A stretch of DNA of 64,000 nt from contig NZ_WPNZ01000013.1 of NCBI RefSeq assembly GCF_009755605.1, positions 124,001-188,000 of the forward strand, written 5' to 3'. The notes below the pieces were generated by a model. It worked only from the letters and a program-made list of their open reading frames with translations, had not been told where the DNA came from and searched no databases. This DNA comes from Streptomyces typhae (GTDB taxonomy: Bacteria > Actinomycetota > Actinomycetes > Streptomycetales > Streptomycetaceae). This document shows positions 25,199 to 34,441 of this stretch, piece by piece. Positions within the stretch are counted from its first letter, which is position 1; every line of letters begins with the position of its first letter. The position numbers and the translations under genes are program-made.

Positions 25199-27563
25199 GG
25201 TCGTCCGTGTCCGGCGTCGCGAGCTGGGCGACCCGGCCCGCGTGCCGTTCCACCATCGCCTCGAAGGTCTGGCGCGCCGTGCGGCCGTTGCCGAACGCGG
25301 GGCCCTTGGGGACAGCCGTGAAGTACTTGAGCAGCGCCTCGCCGGTGCCCTGGCCGAGGGTGTACTCGTGCTCCTCGGCCTGCTGCTCGACGATGCGCAG
25401 AAGCTCCTCCGGCGCGTAGTCGCCGAAGGTGATGGTGCGCGAGAAGCGGGAGGCCACACCGGGGTTGACGGACAGGAAGCGGTTCATCTCCGCCGTGTAG
25501 CCCGCGACGATCACGACCACCGCCTCCCGGTGGTCCTCCATCAGCTTCACGAGCGTGTCGATGGCCTCACGGCCGAAGTCGCGCCCGGAGTCCTCGGGGG
25601 AGAGCGCGTAGGCCTCGTCGATGAACAGGACGCCGCCGCGCGCCCGGTCGAAGGCCTCCTGGGTACGGATGGCCGTGGAGCCGATGTGCTCGCCCACCAG
25701 GTCCACGCGGGACACCTCGACGAGGTGGCCGCGCTCCAGGACACCGAGCGAGGCGAGGATCTCGCCGTAGAGCCTGGCCACGGTCGTCTTGCCGGTGCCG
25801 GGGGAGCCCGTGAACACCAGATGGCGGCGGACCGAGGCCGCCTTGAGCCCCGCCTCCTGGCGGCGCCGACCCACTTCGATCATGTCGGTGAGCGCGCGCA
25901 CCTCACGCTTGACGCTCTCCAGGCCCACCAGGGTGTCGAGTTCGCCGAGCACCGCCTTGGAGGAGCGGGACGCCTGCGCGGGCACCGTCGCGGCGGGCTG
26001 CTCGGCCGGGCGCGGCCCCGGCATCGAACCGAGCAGCCCCGCGGTCTGCGTGGCCGTCTGCGGGGCGGGATCCGGCACGGCTGCGGGCCGCACGCCCCCG
26101 CTCTCGTCGCTCGTGCAGTCCTCGACCAGCGGCCCGTCCTCCGCGAACTCGTACCCGCCGCGCGCGCACCGCTCCGTGCGGCACCGGCGCAGCGTCGTAC
26201 GGCAGCCGTCGATCACATGGAAGCCGTACCCGCCGCTGTCGGTGACCTTGCAGCGGTCCAGGCTGCCGCGGCCGCCCGCGGAGACGTAGAAACCGGCCTC
26301 GGCGGGCGAGGTGACCGTGCACCGCTCGATGGTGGGGTCGGCTCCCTTGGTGATGATGACACCCGTCTGGGTGCCGTCGACCGTGCAGTTGGCGAGGATC
26401 CCGCCGCTGCCGTGGTCCCGGAACCACGCGCCGGTCGCGGCCTCCTTGATGCGGACGTCGTCGAGCTGGGCCGTCGCGCCGTCGCTGACCGACACCGCCG
26501 TGTTGCGGACCTGCGTCAGATCGCTGTCGACGACGTCGACGCGCGAGCCCCGGTCGAGGACGAACAGGGCGTCCGGCACGTCGTGCACCCGGCACGACTC
26601 CAGGACGGCCGTCGCGCCGTCGCTGACCCACACCGCCGGGTAGTCGCCCGTGCTGTCGTGGATCTCGCACTGGTTGGCGTCCACGCGGGTGCCCGGGTCC
26701 CACACCGAGAGGCCGTTGCGGCCGAACTCGCGCACGGTGGTGCGGGTCAGCGTGAGGACCGAACGGGAGCGCAGGTCGACGGCGTTCTCGGGAATGTCGT
26801 GGATGCGGCAGTCGGCGAGGGTGAGGACGGCGTCGGTGTCCAGAGTGACGCCGTCGGACGTCGTGCGGTGCACGCCGCAGTCCGTCAGATGCGCCGCCGC
26901 CCGCGCCGTGACCTGCACGCCCGAGCCCTTGATCTCGTACACCTCGCAGCCGACGGCCTCCAGGCCGCTGCCCTCACCGGTGACGGAGAGGCCCGCGCCC
27001 GACGCGTGGTGCACCCGGCAGCGCTCCAGGCGCGGATGCCCGCCGCCGCGCACCGAGACACCGGACTGGCCCGCGGCGACGACCTCGCACTCCTCGAACA
27101 CACCGCCGCCGCCGTCGAGCACGCCGATGCCGATGCCGCCCGGGTTGTCGACCGTGCAGCGGCGCACCGTCGGGCGGGCGCCGCCGCGCACCTCGATGCC
27201 GCACGCGGAGCGCGTCATCACCCGTACGTCGGTGAGCTCAGGGGCGCCGTCCTCGACGAGCAGCGCGGGCGCCGCCGAGTCCTGCCCCTCCACATGGACG
27301 TCCTGTACGAGCGCGGACGCCCGCACCGTGAGCGGCACCCCGTCCACCGGCGCGATGCGCACGGAGCCGGGGGAGCCCTCGGGGCCGCGCAGCGTGACCG
27401 CCCGCTCGACGACGAGGTTCTCGCGGTACGTCCCCGGGGCCACCGTCAGGACGTCGCCGTCGCTCGCGGCTTCGAGGGCGGCCGCCAGCGATGTGTACTC
27501 GCCCGTGCGGCGCCGCCACCGCGACGTACCGGTGTGCGTCACCTGGACCGTGCCCTGTGCCAT
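25158..27563 (-). CDS. Right-handed beta-helix protein fused to a CbxX/EccA-type AAA+ ATPase
   Basis: 801 aa. Residues about 15-490 are serial short imperfect repeats with GxxxxxxxCxVxG spacing (pectate-lyase-like parallel beta-helix; TVAPGTYRENLVV start). Residues about 545-800 form an AAA+ domain of the CbxX/CfqX/EccA family: Walker A GSPGTGKTT near 586, Walker B LFIDEAYAL near 644, then NPGVASRFSRTITF with the arginine finger. No signal peptide, so it is cytoplasmic. EccA-type ATPases act in type VII secretion or as remodelling enzymes; the beta-helix may recognise a partner. No ESX genes are adjacent. Confidence 0.85.
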   Translation of the reverse strand: MAQGTVQVTHTGTSRWRRRTGEYTSLAAALEAASDGDVLTVAPGTYRENLVVERAVTLRGPEGSPGSVRIAPVDGVPLTVRASALVQDVHVEGQDSAAPALLVEDGAPELTDVRVMTRSACGIEVRGGARPTVRRCTVDNPGGIGIGVLDGGGGVFEECEVVAAGQSGVSVRGGGHPRLERCRVHHASGAGLSVTGEGSGLEAVGCEVYEIKGSGVQVTARAAAHLTDCGVHRTTSDGVTLDTDAVLTLADCRIHDIPENAVDLRSRSVLTLTRTTVREFGRNGLSVWDPGTRVDANQCEIHDSTGDYPAVWVSDGATAVLESCRVHDVPDALFVLDRGSRVDVVDSDLTQVRNTAVSVSDGATAQLDDVRIKEAATGAWFRDHGSGGILANCTVDGTQTGVIITKGADPTIERCTVTSPAEAGFYVSAGGRGSLDRCKVTDSGGYGFHVIDGCRTTLRRCRTERCARGGYEFAEDGPLVEDCTSDESGGVRPAAVPDPAPQTATQTAGLLGSMPGPRPAEQPAATVPAQASRSSKAVLGELDTLVGLESVKREVRALTDMIEVGRRRQEAGLKAASVRRHLVFTGSPGTGKTTVARLYGEILASLGVLERGHLVEVSRVDLVGEHIGSTAIRTQEAFDRARGGVLFIDEAYALSPEDSGRDFGREAIDTLVKLMEDHREAVVVIVAGYTAEMNRFLSVNPGVASRFSRTITFGDYAPEELLRIVEQQAEEHEYTLGQGTGEALLKYFTAVPKGPAFGNGRTARQTFEAMVERHAGRVAQLATPDTDDLTLLYPEDLPDLP

Positions 27564-27707
27564 GGAGTTGCTCTGCCCCCACCTCGGAATTCGCGGGCCT
27601 CGCGCCCGCGCGCAAGGAGGCCGAAGAGTTCGCCCGGTCCACCGTAGCGCGCGAGGGGAGGGCGAGTTGACCCGATGGCCGGGCCGGTGGCCGTGGATCC
27701 CGCCTGC

Positions 27708-28313
27708 TCAGGCGCCCGTGCCCGCCCTGCCCCAGTCCGGGCCCGCGTTGTTCCAGGCCTGGTCCCAGCGTGCGTAGCGGCGGCGGACCAGGCGCCAGAC
27801 GACCAGGCGCCTGCCGCCCTCGACTAGGCCGCCGCAGACCAGGGCGGCGCCGAAGCCGGCCAGGGCGGCGTGCGTCGTCGCTGTCGCGGCGTCCAGGGGG
27901 CGGCCGACGACGTGGCCCTCGGCGTCGGTCCAGATGCGGAACCGGTCGCCGGGGTGCGGGGACTTGAGGTTGACGGCGACCGTGCCCGTGTGCCCGGAGC
28001 CGTCGGGGGCGCTCCAGCTCGCGAGGACCCGGCGGTGCGCGTCGCGGGCGGAGGAGGTCTCGGGGTCGGGGTCGAGGGGCGGCCGGTCGTGGCGTTGCAG
28101 GACCGTGGCGGTGACGCTGTGGCGGGCCTCGCGCTGGGCGGTGACCGCGCGTTGCAGCGCGTCGTGCGTCAGCAGGCCCGTGACCGCGCCGGTCACCGGG
28201 GCGGCGACCAGGATCAGGAAGAGGGCGACCAGGGCCGTCCAGGCCTCGGCGATGTCGGTGGGACGACGCAGCGGGTTGTGGCGCCAGCGCCAGAGTCCGG
28301 TGATCGCTCGCAC
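27708..28313 (-). CDS. Rv1733c-family membrane protein
   Basis: 201 aa, GTG start. Opens with WRWRHNPLRRPTDIAEAW, then a membrane helix (about 26-48), an extracellular part (ATVLQR, DRFRIWTDAEGHVVGRP) and a second helix (about 147-168). This NPLxRxTDxxEA layout matches the mycobacterial Rv1733c family, of unknown function. Monocistronic, 144 bp from the beta-helix gene and 87 bp from the MOSC gene. Confidence 0.75.
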   Translation of the reverse strand: MRAITGLWRWRHNPLRRPTDIAEAWTALVALFLILVAAPVTGAVTGLLTHDALQRAVTAQREARHSVTATVLQRHDRPPLDPDPETSSARDAHRRVLASWSAPDGSGHTGTVAVNLKSPHPGDRFRIWTDAEGHVVGRPLDAATATTHAALAGFGAALVCGGLVEGGRRLVVWRLVRRRYARWDQAWNNAGPDWGRAGTGA

Positions 28314-28400
28314 AGTCCTGCACCCCTTCCGCGTCCACCCGACCGCGCCAGGTACTTCAACGTCCTTCCCCCGACGTCGAGTTCCCCGGGGCCCGCCCGT

Positions 28401-29225
28401 TCATTCGAGGATCTTCACCGGATCGCCGACGCGAAGGGTTCCGGTCGATTCGGGCACGAGGTGCAGTCCGAAGAGGAGCTGGTCACCGACGCGGCGGTGG
28501 CGGGCGAGGGTGCGCAGCGGCTCCTTGCCGCGCTCCGCGGTGCGCTGGTCGGTGGTGGTCACCACGCACCGCGCGCACTTCCTGGCCACCCGGAACACCA
28601 CGTCGCCGACGGCCAGGCGCGACCAGTCGTCCTCCGACCACGGGGGCGTCCCCGCCACCACCACGTTCGGCCGGAAGCGGTTCATGGGCAGCGGGCCCTC
28701 GTCCGGGTGGTCGCCCTGCGCTATCAGGGAGTTCAGGGCGTCGAGGGAGGAGAGCGTCGTGAGCAGGAGCGGCAGGGCGTCGGCGAAGGAGAGCATCTCG
28801 CCGGGGCGGCCGTACCCCGCGACGACGGGGCGCCGGGTCGCCGGGTCGTCCAGGTGGCACAGGCGGACGTCCAGGCCGAGGAACGCGCTGAACCAGGCGT
28901 CCGCGACGGGCCCCGCGGGCACTCCCTCGGCCTTGTCCCGCGGGAACTGCACGGGCACCGTCGCCCCGGGCTCCGGCACGGCGACGGCGAGCGGCGGGCT
29001 TCCGGGCGCGGACACGCGTATGCCGCTGTCGGGCAGGAGCTCGACGGCGACCGTCGCGAGCCGCGGATGGGGCCGTTGCGTCACGGCCTTGCCCGCGCTG
29101 TCGACCAACACCCATCTCCGGTCACCCGCGAGCCCCCAGGGCTCGACGGCGGCCTCACGCGGAGCGTGCCCCCCGGCCGCCTTCAGCGGGTGGATGTGCA
29201 GCGAGTGGAGCGCGGGAATCGGCAT
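28401..29225 (-). CDS. MOSC-domain protein (YcbX/mARC-like)
   Basis: 274 aa. MOSC_N beta-barrel (SLHIHPLKAAGGHAPREA) followed by the MOSC domain with NRFRPNVVV and the conserved Cys in RKCARCVVTTTD, which binds the molybdenum cofactor in YcbX and mARC enzymes. Those enzymes reduce N-hydroxylated compounds. No fused ferredoxin domain, so an external electron donor would be needed. RBS is weak. Confidence 0.87.
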   Translation of the reverse strand: MPIPALHSLHIHPLKAAGGHAPREAAVEPWGLAGDRRWVLVDSAGKAVTQRPHPRLATVAVELLPDSGIRVSAPGSPPLAVAVPEPGATVPVQFPRDKAEGVPAGPVADAWFSAFLGLDVRLCHLDDPATRRPVVAGYGRPGEMLSFADALPLLLTTLSSLDALNSLIAQGDHPDEGPLPMNRFRPNVVVAGTPPWSEDDWSRLAVGDVVFRVARKCARCVVTTTDQRTAERGKEPLRTLARHRRVGDQLLFGLHLVPESTGTLRVGDPVKILE

Positions 29226-29270
29226 GCGGCCATCCTGCCAGCAGGCACTGACAGGGAAGGCCGCAGCCGA

Positions 29271-29759
29271 TCAGTAGCCGCGGTACTGCCGGTTGTACGG
29301 GTCCTCGTGCGGAGCCGGGGCCGGGCGGGGCTGCGCGGGGCGCATCGCCTCGTACCCCGTGTTGCCCATGGGGCGCCCTTGCTGCGGGCCCGGATAGCCG
29401 CGCGGTCCTCCGGCCTGCTGCGGGATGTACGGCGCCGGGGCCTGTTGCAGCGGAGCGGGCTGCGGGGCGGGGGCGTAGCCGTACGCCGGGTTGGGGTGCG
29501 CGGCCGCGGGCATCGGCGCGGGGGCCATGGCGGCCGCCGGATGCATCGAGGGGCCCGCGGACATCGACGGGCCCGAGGGCAGGGCGGGCAGGGCCGGGAG
29601 GGCGGGGAGGTGACTGCCCGAGTCGTACGCGGAGGGGACCCGGATCGGGGCGATCTGCGGGGTGCCCCGCTCGGCGACCAGGGAGTCGTAGATCGGGGTG
29701 TCCGGGAAGGACGGCGCGGAGTAGTAACCGCCGCCATAGGTGGAGCGGGGGGAGGTCAT
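29271..29759 (-). CDS. Pro/Ala/Gln-rich hypothetical protein (DUF6643-like)
   Basis: 162 aa. The N-terminal 40 residues (SPRSTYGGGYYSAPSFP, then DTPIYDSLVAERGTPQIAPI) look conserved; the remainder is low complexity (Pro, Ala, Gln, Met) and probably disordered. No signal peptide. GGGGGAGGT precedes the ATG. A conserved Streptomyces family of unknown role. Confidence 0.65.
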   Translation of the reverse strand: MTSPRSTYGGGYYSAPSFPDTPIYDSLVAERGTPQIAPIRVPSAYDSGSHLPALPALPALPSGPSMSAGPSMHPAAAMAPAPMPAAAHPNPAYGYAPAPQPAPLQQAPAPYIPQQAGGPRGYPGPQQGRPMGNTGYEAMRPAQPRPAPAPHEDPYNRQYRGY

Positions 29760-30133
29760 GCTCCATAAGTTAAGCCCTTGATGTGCTGGTTGGGGAGACC
29801 GATAAGAGGGTTGTTTTGCGTGTCGGCAGGGGTTGCCGATCCCCAATGCGAGCGAACTTGGGAAAATCGGTCGTGATGCGACGTAGGGATCGTGTAAATG
29901 CGGCGGTCTACGCGGGTTGCTCGCGATGGCGTCCACGGGGGTTACCCGCGGTCGACCGGCGCGGGTCCCGCGGCTGTCGCGCAGCTGGCGTTCCGGCGTT
30001 CCGCCGGCCTCCTCCGGCCGTCCGGAGTACGTGGTGGGGACCGCCCGTGCACCGCTGCGAATGCCAGGTAATAGGTTGGGTGGGAACGCAACGGCGGCCC
30101 GGCCGGACCCGGCAACTTGTGATGGGGGCATAC
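29760..30133. other. 374-bp divergent intergenic region
   Basis: The part 29760-29920 is unusually AT-rich for this genome and should contain both divergent promoters. A small hairpin with arms TCGGCA/TGCCGA and a GGGGT loop is at 29823-29839. No operator or RNA gene was identified with confidence. Confidence 0.5.
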
Positions 30134-31450
30134 ATGTCAATGGCCAAAGGTTCGAATGTTCCCGTGCAGGCACCCTCGGTGCGGGTCGAATTGGGGTGGG
30201 GGTCGGGCCCCGGGGTGCCGGACGCGGACGCCTCCGCGCTGTTGCTCGGCGCGACGGGGAAGGTGCGCTCGGACGCCGACTTCGTGTTCTACAACCAGGC
30301 GACGCACGCCTCGGGCGCGGTGCGCCACGAGGGCAAGCGGTCCGCGGGCGGCGGCGTGACCGACTCGCTCGTCGTCGACCTCGCGCGCGTGGAGCCCGCC
30401 GTGGAGACGGTGGTCCTCGCCGCCTCCTCCGACGGCGGCTCGTTCGGCAAGGTCCCCGGACTGCACATCCGGGTCGTCGACGCGGCGAGCGGCGCGGAGA
30501 TCGCCCGGTACGACAGCGCGGACGCCACCGTGGAGACGGCCTTCGTCCTCGGTGAGCTCTACCGCCGGCAGGGCGCGTGGAAGTTCCGTGCCGTCGGCCA
30601 GGGCTACAGCAGCGGCCTCGAAGGCCTCGCGACCGACTACGGCATCACGGTCGACGAGCCCCAGCAGGCGGCCCCGCCCGCCCCGGCGTCCGTACCGGCC
30701 CCGGCCCCGGCGGCGGCTCCCGCGCCGCCCGTCGCACCTCCCGTAGCGCCCCCGGTGGCGGCGCCCGCCCCCGTGTCCCCGCCGCCGCCCGCCGCGGCGC
30801 CCGCGCAGCCGGTGCGCCTCACCAAGGTCACGCTGACCAAGGACGCGCCCTCGGTCTCGCTGACCAAGCAGGGCGGCACGTCCGGCGCGCTGCGGGTGAA
30901 CCTCAACTGGGAGGTGCGCAAGCAGTTCAAGGGCTGGGCCAGCAAACTCGGGCGCGCCGTGGCCATGCACGCGGACCTCGACCTCGACCTGTGCGCGCTG
31001 TTCGAACTCGCCGACGGCCGCAAGGGAGTCGTCCAGGCCCTCGGCAACGCCTTCGGCGCCCTGCACCAGCCGCCGTACATCCTCCTCGACGGCGACGACC
31101 GCACCGGCGCCGTCTCCACCGGCGAGAACCTCACGGTCAACCTCGACCACTCCCAGGAGCTGAAGCGCCTGGTCATCTTCGTGACCATCTACGAGGGCGC
31201 GCGCAGCTTCGCCGACCTGAACGCCACGGTCACCCTGACCCCGCAGCACGGCGCACCGATCGAGTTCTCCCTCGACGAGTGCACGGTGCCCTCCACGGTC
31301 TGCGCCCTCGCACTGATCACCAACACCAACGGCGAACTCACCGTGCAGCGCGAGGCCCGCTACCTCGTCCCCGAGCGCGGGGTCAGCCCGCAGCGGACCA
31401 TCGACTACGCCTACGGCTGGGGCATGAACTGGACGCCGGGCCGCAAGTGA
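30134..31450 (+). CDS. TerD-family stress protein with two TerD-like domains
   Basis: 438 aa, from MSMAKGSNVPVQAPSVRVEL with GGGGG upstream. Domain 1 (about 1-185): DFVFYNQATHASGAV and SFGKVPGLHIRV are TerD hallmarks; VVDAASGAEIARYD follows. A Pro/Ala linker (about 185-230) leads to domain 2 (about 235-435), a more divergent TerD/TerY-like beta domain (LNWEVR, DLDLDLCALFEL). TerD proteins bind calcium and act in tellurite, oxidative and phage stress responses. Cytoplasmic. Convergent with HpnB. Confidence 0.87.
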   Translation: MSMAKGSNVPVQAPSVRVELGWGSGPGVPDADASALLLGATGKVRSDADFVFYNQATHASGAVRHEGKRSAGGGVTDSLVVDLARVEPAVETVVLAASSDGGSFGKVPGLHIRVVDAASGAEIARYDSADATVETAFVLGELYRRQGAWKFRAVGQGYSSGLEGLATDYGITVDEPQQAAPPAPASVPAPAPAAAPAPPVAPPVAPPVAAPAPVSPPPPAAAPAQPVRLTKVTLTKDAPSVSLTKQGGTSGALRVNLNWEVRKQFKGWASKLGRAVAMHADLDLDLCALFELADGRKGVVQALGNAFGALHQPPYILLDGDDRTGAVSTGENLTVNLDHSQELKRLVIFVTIYEGARSFADLNATVTLTPQHGAPIEFSLDECTVPSTVCALALITNTNGELTVQREARYLVPERGVSPQRTIDYAYGWGMNWTPGRK

Positions 31451-31455
31451 CCGCG

Positions 31456-31480
31456 CGCCCCTGAGCTGGGGTCAGGGGCG
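31456..31480. terminator. Bidirectional terminator between convergent terD-like and hpnB genes
   Basis: CGCCCCTGA and TCAGGGGCG (9-bp arms) with a 7-nt loop. The right arm includes the HpnB stop codon. Confidence 0.65.
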
Positions 31481-32767
31481 GGACTCCTCCGGCGCGGTCG
31501 TGCCGGGACGGGTGTAGGTGCGGCCCTTCCAGGCCGCGCCGCGCCCCCGGTAGTGCTGCACGGCGGAGTCCACCGTCATCAGGAGGTAGAGGAACGCGGT
31601 GGCGGGCAGCGTGAGGGCGAGCCACAGGGGCTGGCGGTAGTAGCGGAGCATCGGCAGGTACGTCGCCGTCATCACCAGCCAGGCGAGACCGCCGAACACC
31701 GCGGCGCCCGCGCTGCCCGTGGCGATCCCCGCGACCAGCGTCACCGGTGGTGCCAGATACACCACCGCCAGCCCGGCGACCGTCACCACGAGCACCGCGG
31801 GACTGTGCCGCAGTTGCGCGTACGCGCTGCGCGCCACCATCCGCCACAGATGGGCGAGGCGCGGATAGGGGCGCACGCTGTCGACCCGGTCGGCGAGCCC
31901 CAGCCAGATGTGCCCGCCCGTGCGCTTGACCGCCCGCGCGAGCGCCACGTCGTCGATGACCGCGTGCCGGATGGCGTCGGGGACCCGGGCCCGTTCGGCG
32001 GCGTCCGCGCGCAGCAGCACGCATCCGCCCGCCGCCGCGGCGGTCCGGCCGCCCTTCCTGCCGATCCAGCGGAACGGATAGAGCTGCGCGAAGAAGTACA
32101 CGAACGCCGGGACGATCAGGCGCTCCCATCCGCTCGCCACCCGCAGCCGGGCCATCTGCGAGACGAGGTCGTAGCCGCCGGTCCGGGCCGCGGCCACCAG
32201 CGTCCGCAGGCTGTCGGGGGCGTGGGCGATGTCCGCGTCGGTGAGCAGCAGATACTCGGGGGCGGGCACGTGGGGCCCCGCGTCCGTGTGCGGCTCCGCG
32301 TCCGTGTGGGACCCCGCGTCCGTGGGGGACTCCGCGCCCGCCTGGGGCCCCGCGTCCGTGTGCCGTCCCGCCGCACGCGCGCGTGCCCGCTCCATTCCGT
32401 GCCGCACCGCCCAGAGCTTGCCGGTCCAGCCCGCGGGCGGCTCGCCCGGCGACGTCACCGTCAGGGCGAGCCCGCCGGTCCGCTCCGCGAGGCCCCGGGC
32501 CAGCTCGCCGGTGCCGTCGGTGCTGCCGTCGTCGACGAGATACACCTCGGCGTGCCCCGGATAGTCCTGCGCGAGCAGCGAGGGCAGGCTCGTCGGCAGC
32601 ACCTCGGCCTCGTCCCGCGCGGGGACGACGACGGCCACCGAAGGCCAGTGCTCCGGCTCCGCGCGCGGCGGCAGGCGCAGATCCGTACGCCAGAAGAAGC
32701 CCTGCCCCACCAGCATCCACAGCCAGCCGGCGAACGAGGCGGCGGCGATCCACACAACGACGCTCAT
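31472..32767 (-). CDS. hpnB: Hopene-associated glycosyltransferase HpnB
   Basis: 431 aa from MSVVVWIAAASFAGW; an upstream ATG at 32809 would add 14 basic residues before the membrane helix and is less likely. One N-terminal helix, a GT2 domain (DDGSTDG, LTDADIAH, DDVALARAVKRTGG) and three C-terminal helices. HpnB is linked to hopanoid or carotenoid glycosylation. Other hopanoid genes are absent here. Between the GT2 motifs lies an insert of HTDAGP-type hexapeptides (residues about 136-165), from an 18-bp repeat. Confidence 0.85.
   Translation of the reverse strand: MSVVVWIAAASFAGWLWMLVGQGFFWRTDLRLPPRAEPEHWPSVAVVVPARDEAEVLPTSLPSLLAQDYPGHAEVYLVDDGSTDGTGELARGLAERTGGLALTVTSPGEPPAGWTGKLWAVRHGMERARARAAGRHTDAGPQAGAESPTDAGSHTDAEPHTDAGPHVPAPEYLLLTDADIAHAPDSLRTLVAAARTGGYDLVSQMARLRVASGWERLIVPAFVYFFAQLYPFRWIGRKGGRTAAAAGGCVLLRADAAERARVPDAIRHAVIDDVALARAVKRTGGHIWLGLADRVDSVRPYPRLAHLWRMVARSAYAQLRHSPAVLVVTVAGLAVVYLAPPVTLVAGIATGSAGAAVFGGLAWLVMTATYLPMLRYYRQPLWLALTLPATAFLYLLMTVDSAVQHYRGRGAAWKGRTYTRPGTTAPEESRP
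32272..32361. repeat. Five 18-bp tandem units inside hpnB
   Basis: Units related to GGGGCCCCGCGTCCGTGT; first and last copies identical, the middle ones diverged. In frame, producing a His/Thr/Asp/Ala/Gly/Pro loop. Confidence 0.85.
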
Positions 32768-32825
32768 CCGCCGCAGTCTGCCCCACCCCGCCGGGCTTGT
32801 CCGGCCCATCGTCTAAGGTGACCGG

Positions 32826-33680
32826 GTGAAGATCGCGCTGATGGACTCCGGCATCGGACTGCTCGCCGCGGCCGCCGTGGTGCGCCGGCTGCACCCGGAA
32901 GCGGACCTCGTCCTGTCGTCCGACCCGGACACGATGCCCTGGGGTCCGCAGTCCCCGGAGCAGATCACGGAACTGGCCCTCGCCGCCGCCGAGGCCGCCG
33001 CCGCGCACCGGCCGGACGCGCTGATCGTGGCCTGCAACACCGCGTCCGTGCACGCCCTGCCCGCCCTGCGCGCCCGCCTCGAACCGGGCCTGCCCGTCAT
33101 CGGCACGGTCCCGGCGATCAAGCCCGCGGCGGCCGACGGGGGCCCCGTCGCCATCTGGGCCACGCCCGCCACCACCGGCAGCCCCTACCAGCGGGGTCTC
33201 ATCGAGGAGTTCGCGGGCGGCGTGTCCGTGACCGAGGTGCCCTGCCCCGGCCTCGCCGACGCCGTGCAGGAGGCCGACGAGGACGCGATCACGCGGACCG
33301 TCGAGGCCGCCGCGGCCCTCACCCCGCCCGATGTAAGGGCCGTCGTCCTTGGCTGCACCCATTACGAGTTGGTGGCGGAGCGCATCCGGGCCGCCGTACA
33401 GCAGCCGGACCGGCCGCCCCTGGTCCTGTACGGCTCCGCGGGAGCCGTCGTCGCCCAGGCCCTGCGCCGGATCCGCGAACGCGGCGCCGTCTCGGCCCAG
33501 GACCCGGCCCCGGCCGCACCCGAGCGCACCGGGAGCACCGGAAGCACCGCAAGGAGCACGGGCACCGAAGGCACCCTCACGGTCCTCCTCGGCGGCCACG
33601 AGGCGCCCCTCCCGCGCGCGGCCCACACGTACGCCGAGGGCCGCCTCCTCGCGGCCACCGCCCCGGTCCTGAAGTCCTGA
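32826..33680 (+). CDS. Aspartate/glutamate racemase-family protein
   Basis: 284 aa, GTG start. Family Cys residues present: VACNTAS (about 77) and LGCTHYEL (about 176), the two-base mechanism of glutamate racemase. The second half has low-complexity GSTGSTARSTGTEG (about 238-252) before a final conserved segment. Divergent from hpnB by 58 bp. Could supply D-Glu, but Streptomyces has a housekeeping murI elsewhere, so it may be a paralogue with other specificity. Confidence 0.8.
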   Translation: MKIALMDSGIGLLAAAAVVRRLHPEADLVLSSDPDTMPWGPQSPEQITELALAAAEAAAAHRPDALIVACNTASVHALPALRARLEPGLPVIGTVPAIKPAAADGGPVAIWATPATTGSPYQRGLIEEFAGGVSVTEVPCPGLADAVQEADEDAITRTVEAAAALTPPDVRAVVLGCTHYELVAERIRAAVQQPDRPPLVLYGSAGAVVAQALRRIRERGAVSAQDPAPAAPERTGSTGSTARSTGTEGTLTVLLGGHEAPLPRAAHTYAEGRLLAATAPVLKS

Positions 33681-33892
33681 CCGCGGGGGCGGGCGGCCGA
33701 CCTGAGCGGCCGACGGCGATGTCCGGGCGACGGCCACCGGGGCCCGCCCCGCGCCACGCGTGTGGCGCAACCCGCAGCACCCCCGCCCCGGCACCCCCGA
33801 CACCAGGCCGCAGCCGTCCCGAGCCCCGCGCCGCGGCGGTGTCGTTCCGCGACGCCGTGCCTTCGGGGCGGAACGTGCGTACTCTCGACTCC

Positions 33893-34441
33893 ATGACGGA
33901 CCACGCCCCCAGCGAGCGGGTCAGCTCGGAGCACACCGAGATCTGGACCGGACGCGCGCGGAACCGCGGTCAGTGGCTGCTGGCCTGTGGCGGTGCCGCC
34001 TGTCTGGCCCTGGGCATCGACCTGGCCGTCGAGGCCCTCTGGCCCTCCGGCATCCTGCCGCTGATCATGTCGATCGTCGGCTGCATCGCCGTCGGCCTGC
34101 TCATCCTGTTCGGCACGCTCGCCTTCGTGCACGTCGCCGTGAAGGTCGACGCGGACTCCCTGGAAGTGCGCTGCGGCCACATCGGGGTGCCGCGCCGCCG
34201 CATCCTGCTGTCGCACGTCGTCGGTGCGGAGTTCGTACCCGCCGTCACGCCCCGGCACTGGGGCGGCTGGGGCTACCGCTGGCGGCCCGAGCAGGGCACC
34301 GCCGTCGTCGTCCGACGCGGTGAGGGCGTCGTCCTGATGCTTGGCGACGGCCGCAAGTTCACCGTCACCGTGGACAACGCCGAGGCCGCCGTCCGCATCA
34401 TCCGCGACCGGCTCCGGACGGCCGGGAGCGCCCCGGCCTGA
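33893..34441 (+). CDS. Membrane protein with PH-like domain (DUF3093-like)
   Basis: 182 aa. Two membrane helices (about 27-48 and 53-75), then a PH-like beta domain (VKVDADSLEVRCGHIGVPRR, HWGGWGYRWRPEQGTAVVVR, FTVTVDNAEAAVRII). Similar actinobacterial proteins are annotated DUF3093 or PH-domain proteins; function unknown. Its 3' end overlaps the convergent O-antigen-ligase-like gene by 44 bp. Confidence 0.7.
   Translation: MTDHAPSERVSSEHTEIWTGRARNRGQWLLACGGAACLALGIDLAVEALWPSGILPLIMSIVGCIAVGLLILFGTLAFVHVAVKVDADSLEVRCGHIGVPRRRILLSHVVGAEFVPAVTPRHWGGWGYRWRPEQGTAVVVRRGEGVVLMLGDGRKFTVTVDNAEAAVRIIRDRLRTAGSAPA

Noticed and set aside
23017..25419. Large plus-strand Arg/Pro-rich frame over the membrane hydrolase gene
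   Set aside because: Typical high-GC shadow frame of the gene that shows membrane helices and GHSQG.
24933..27647. 904-codon plus-strand open frame opposite the beta-helix/AAA gene
   Set aside because: Longer than the true gene but lacking motifs; the minus strand carries Walker A and B motifs and beta-helix repeats.
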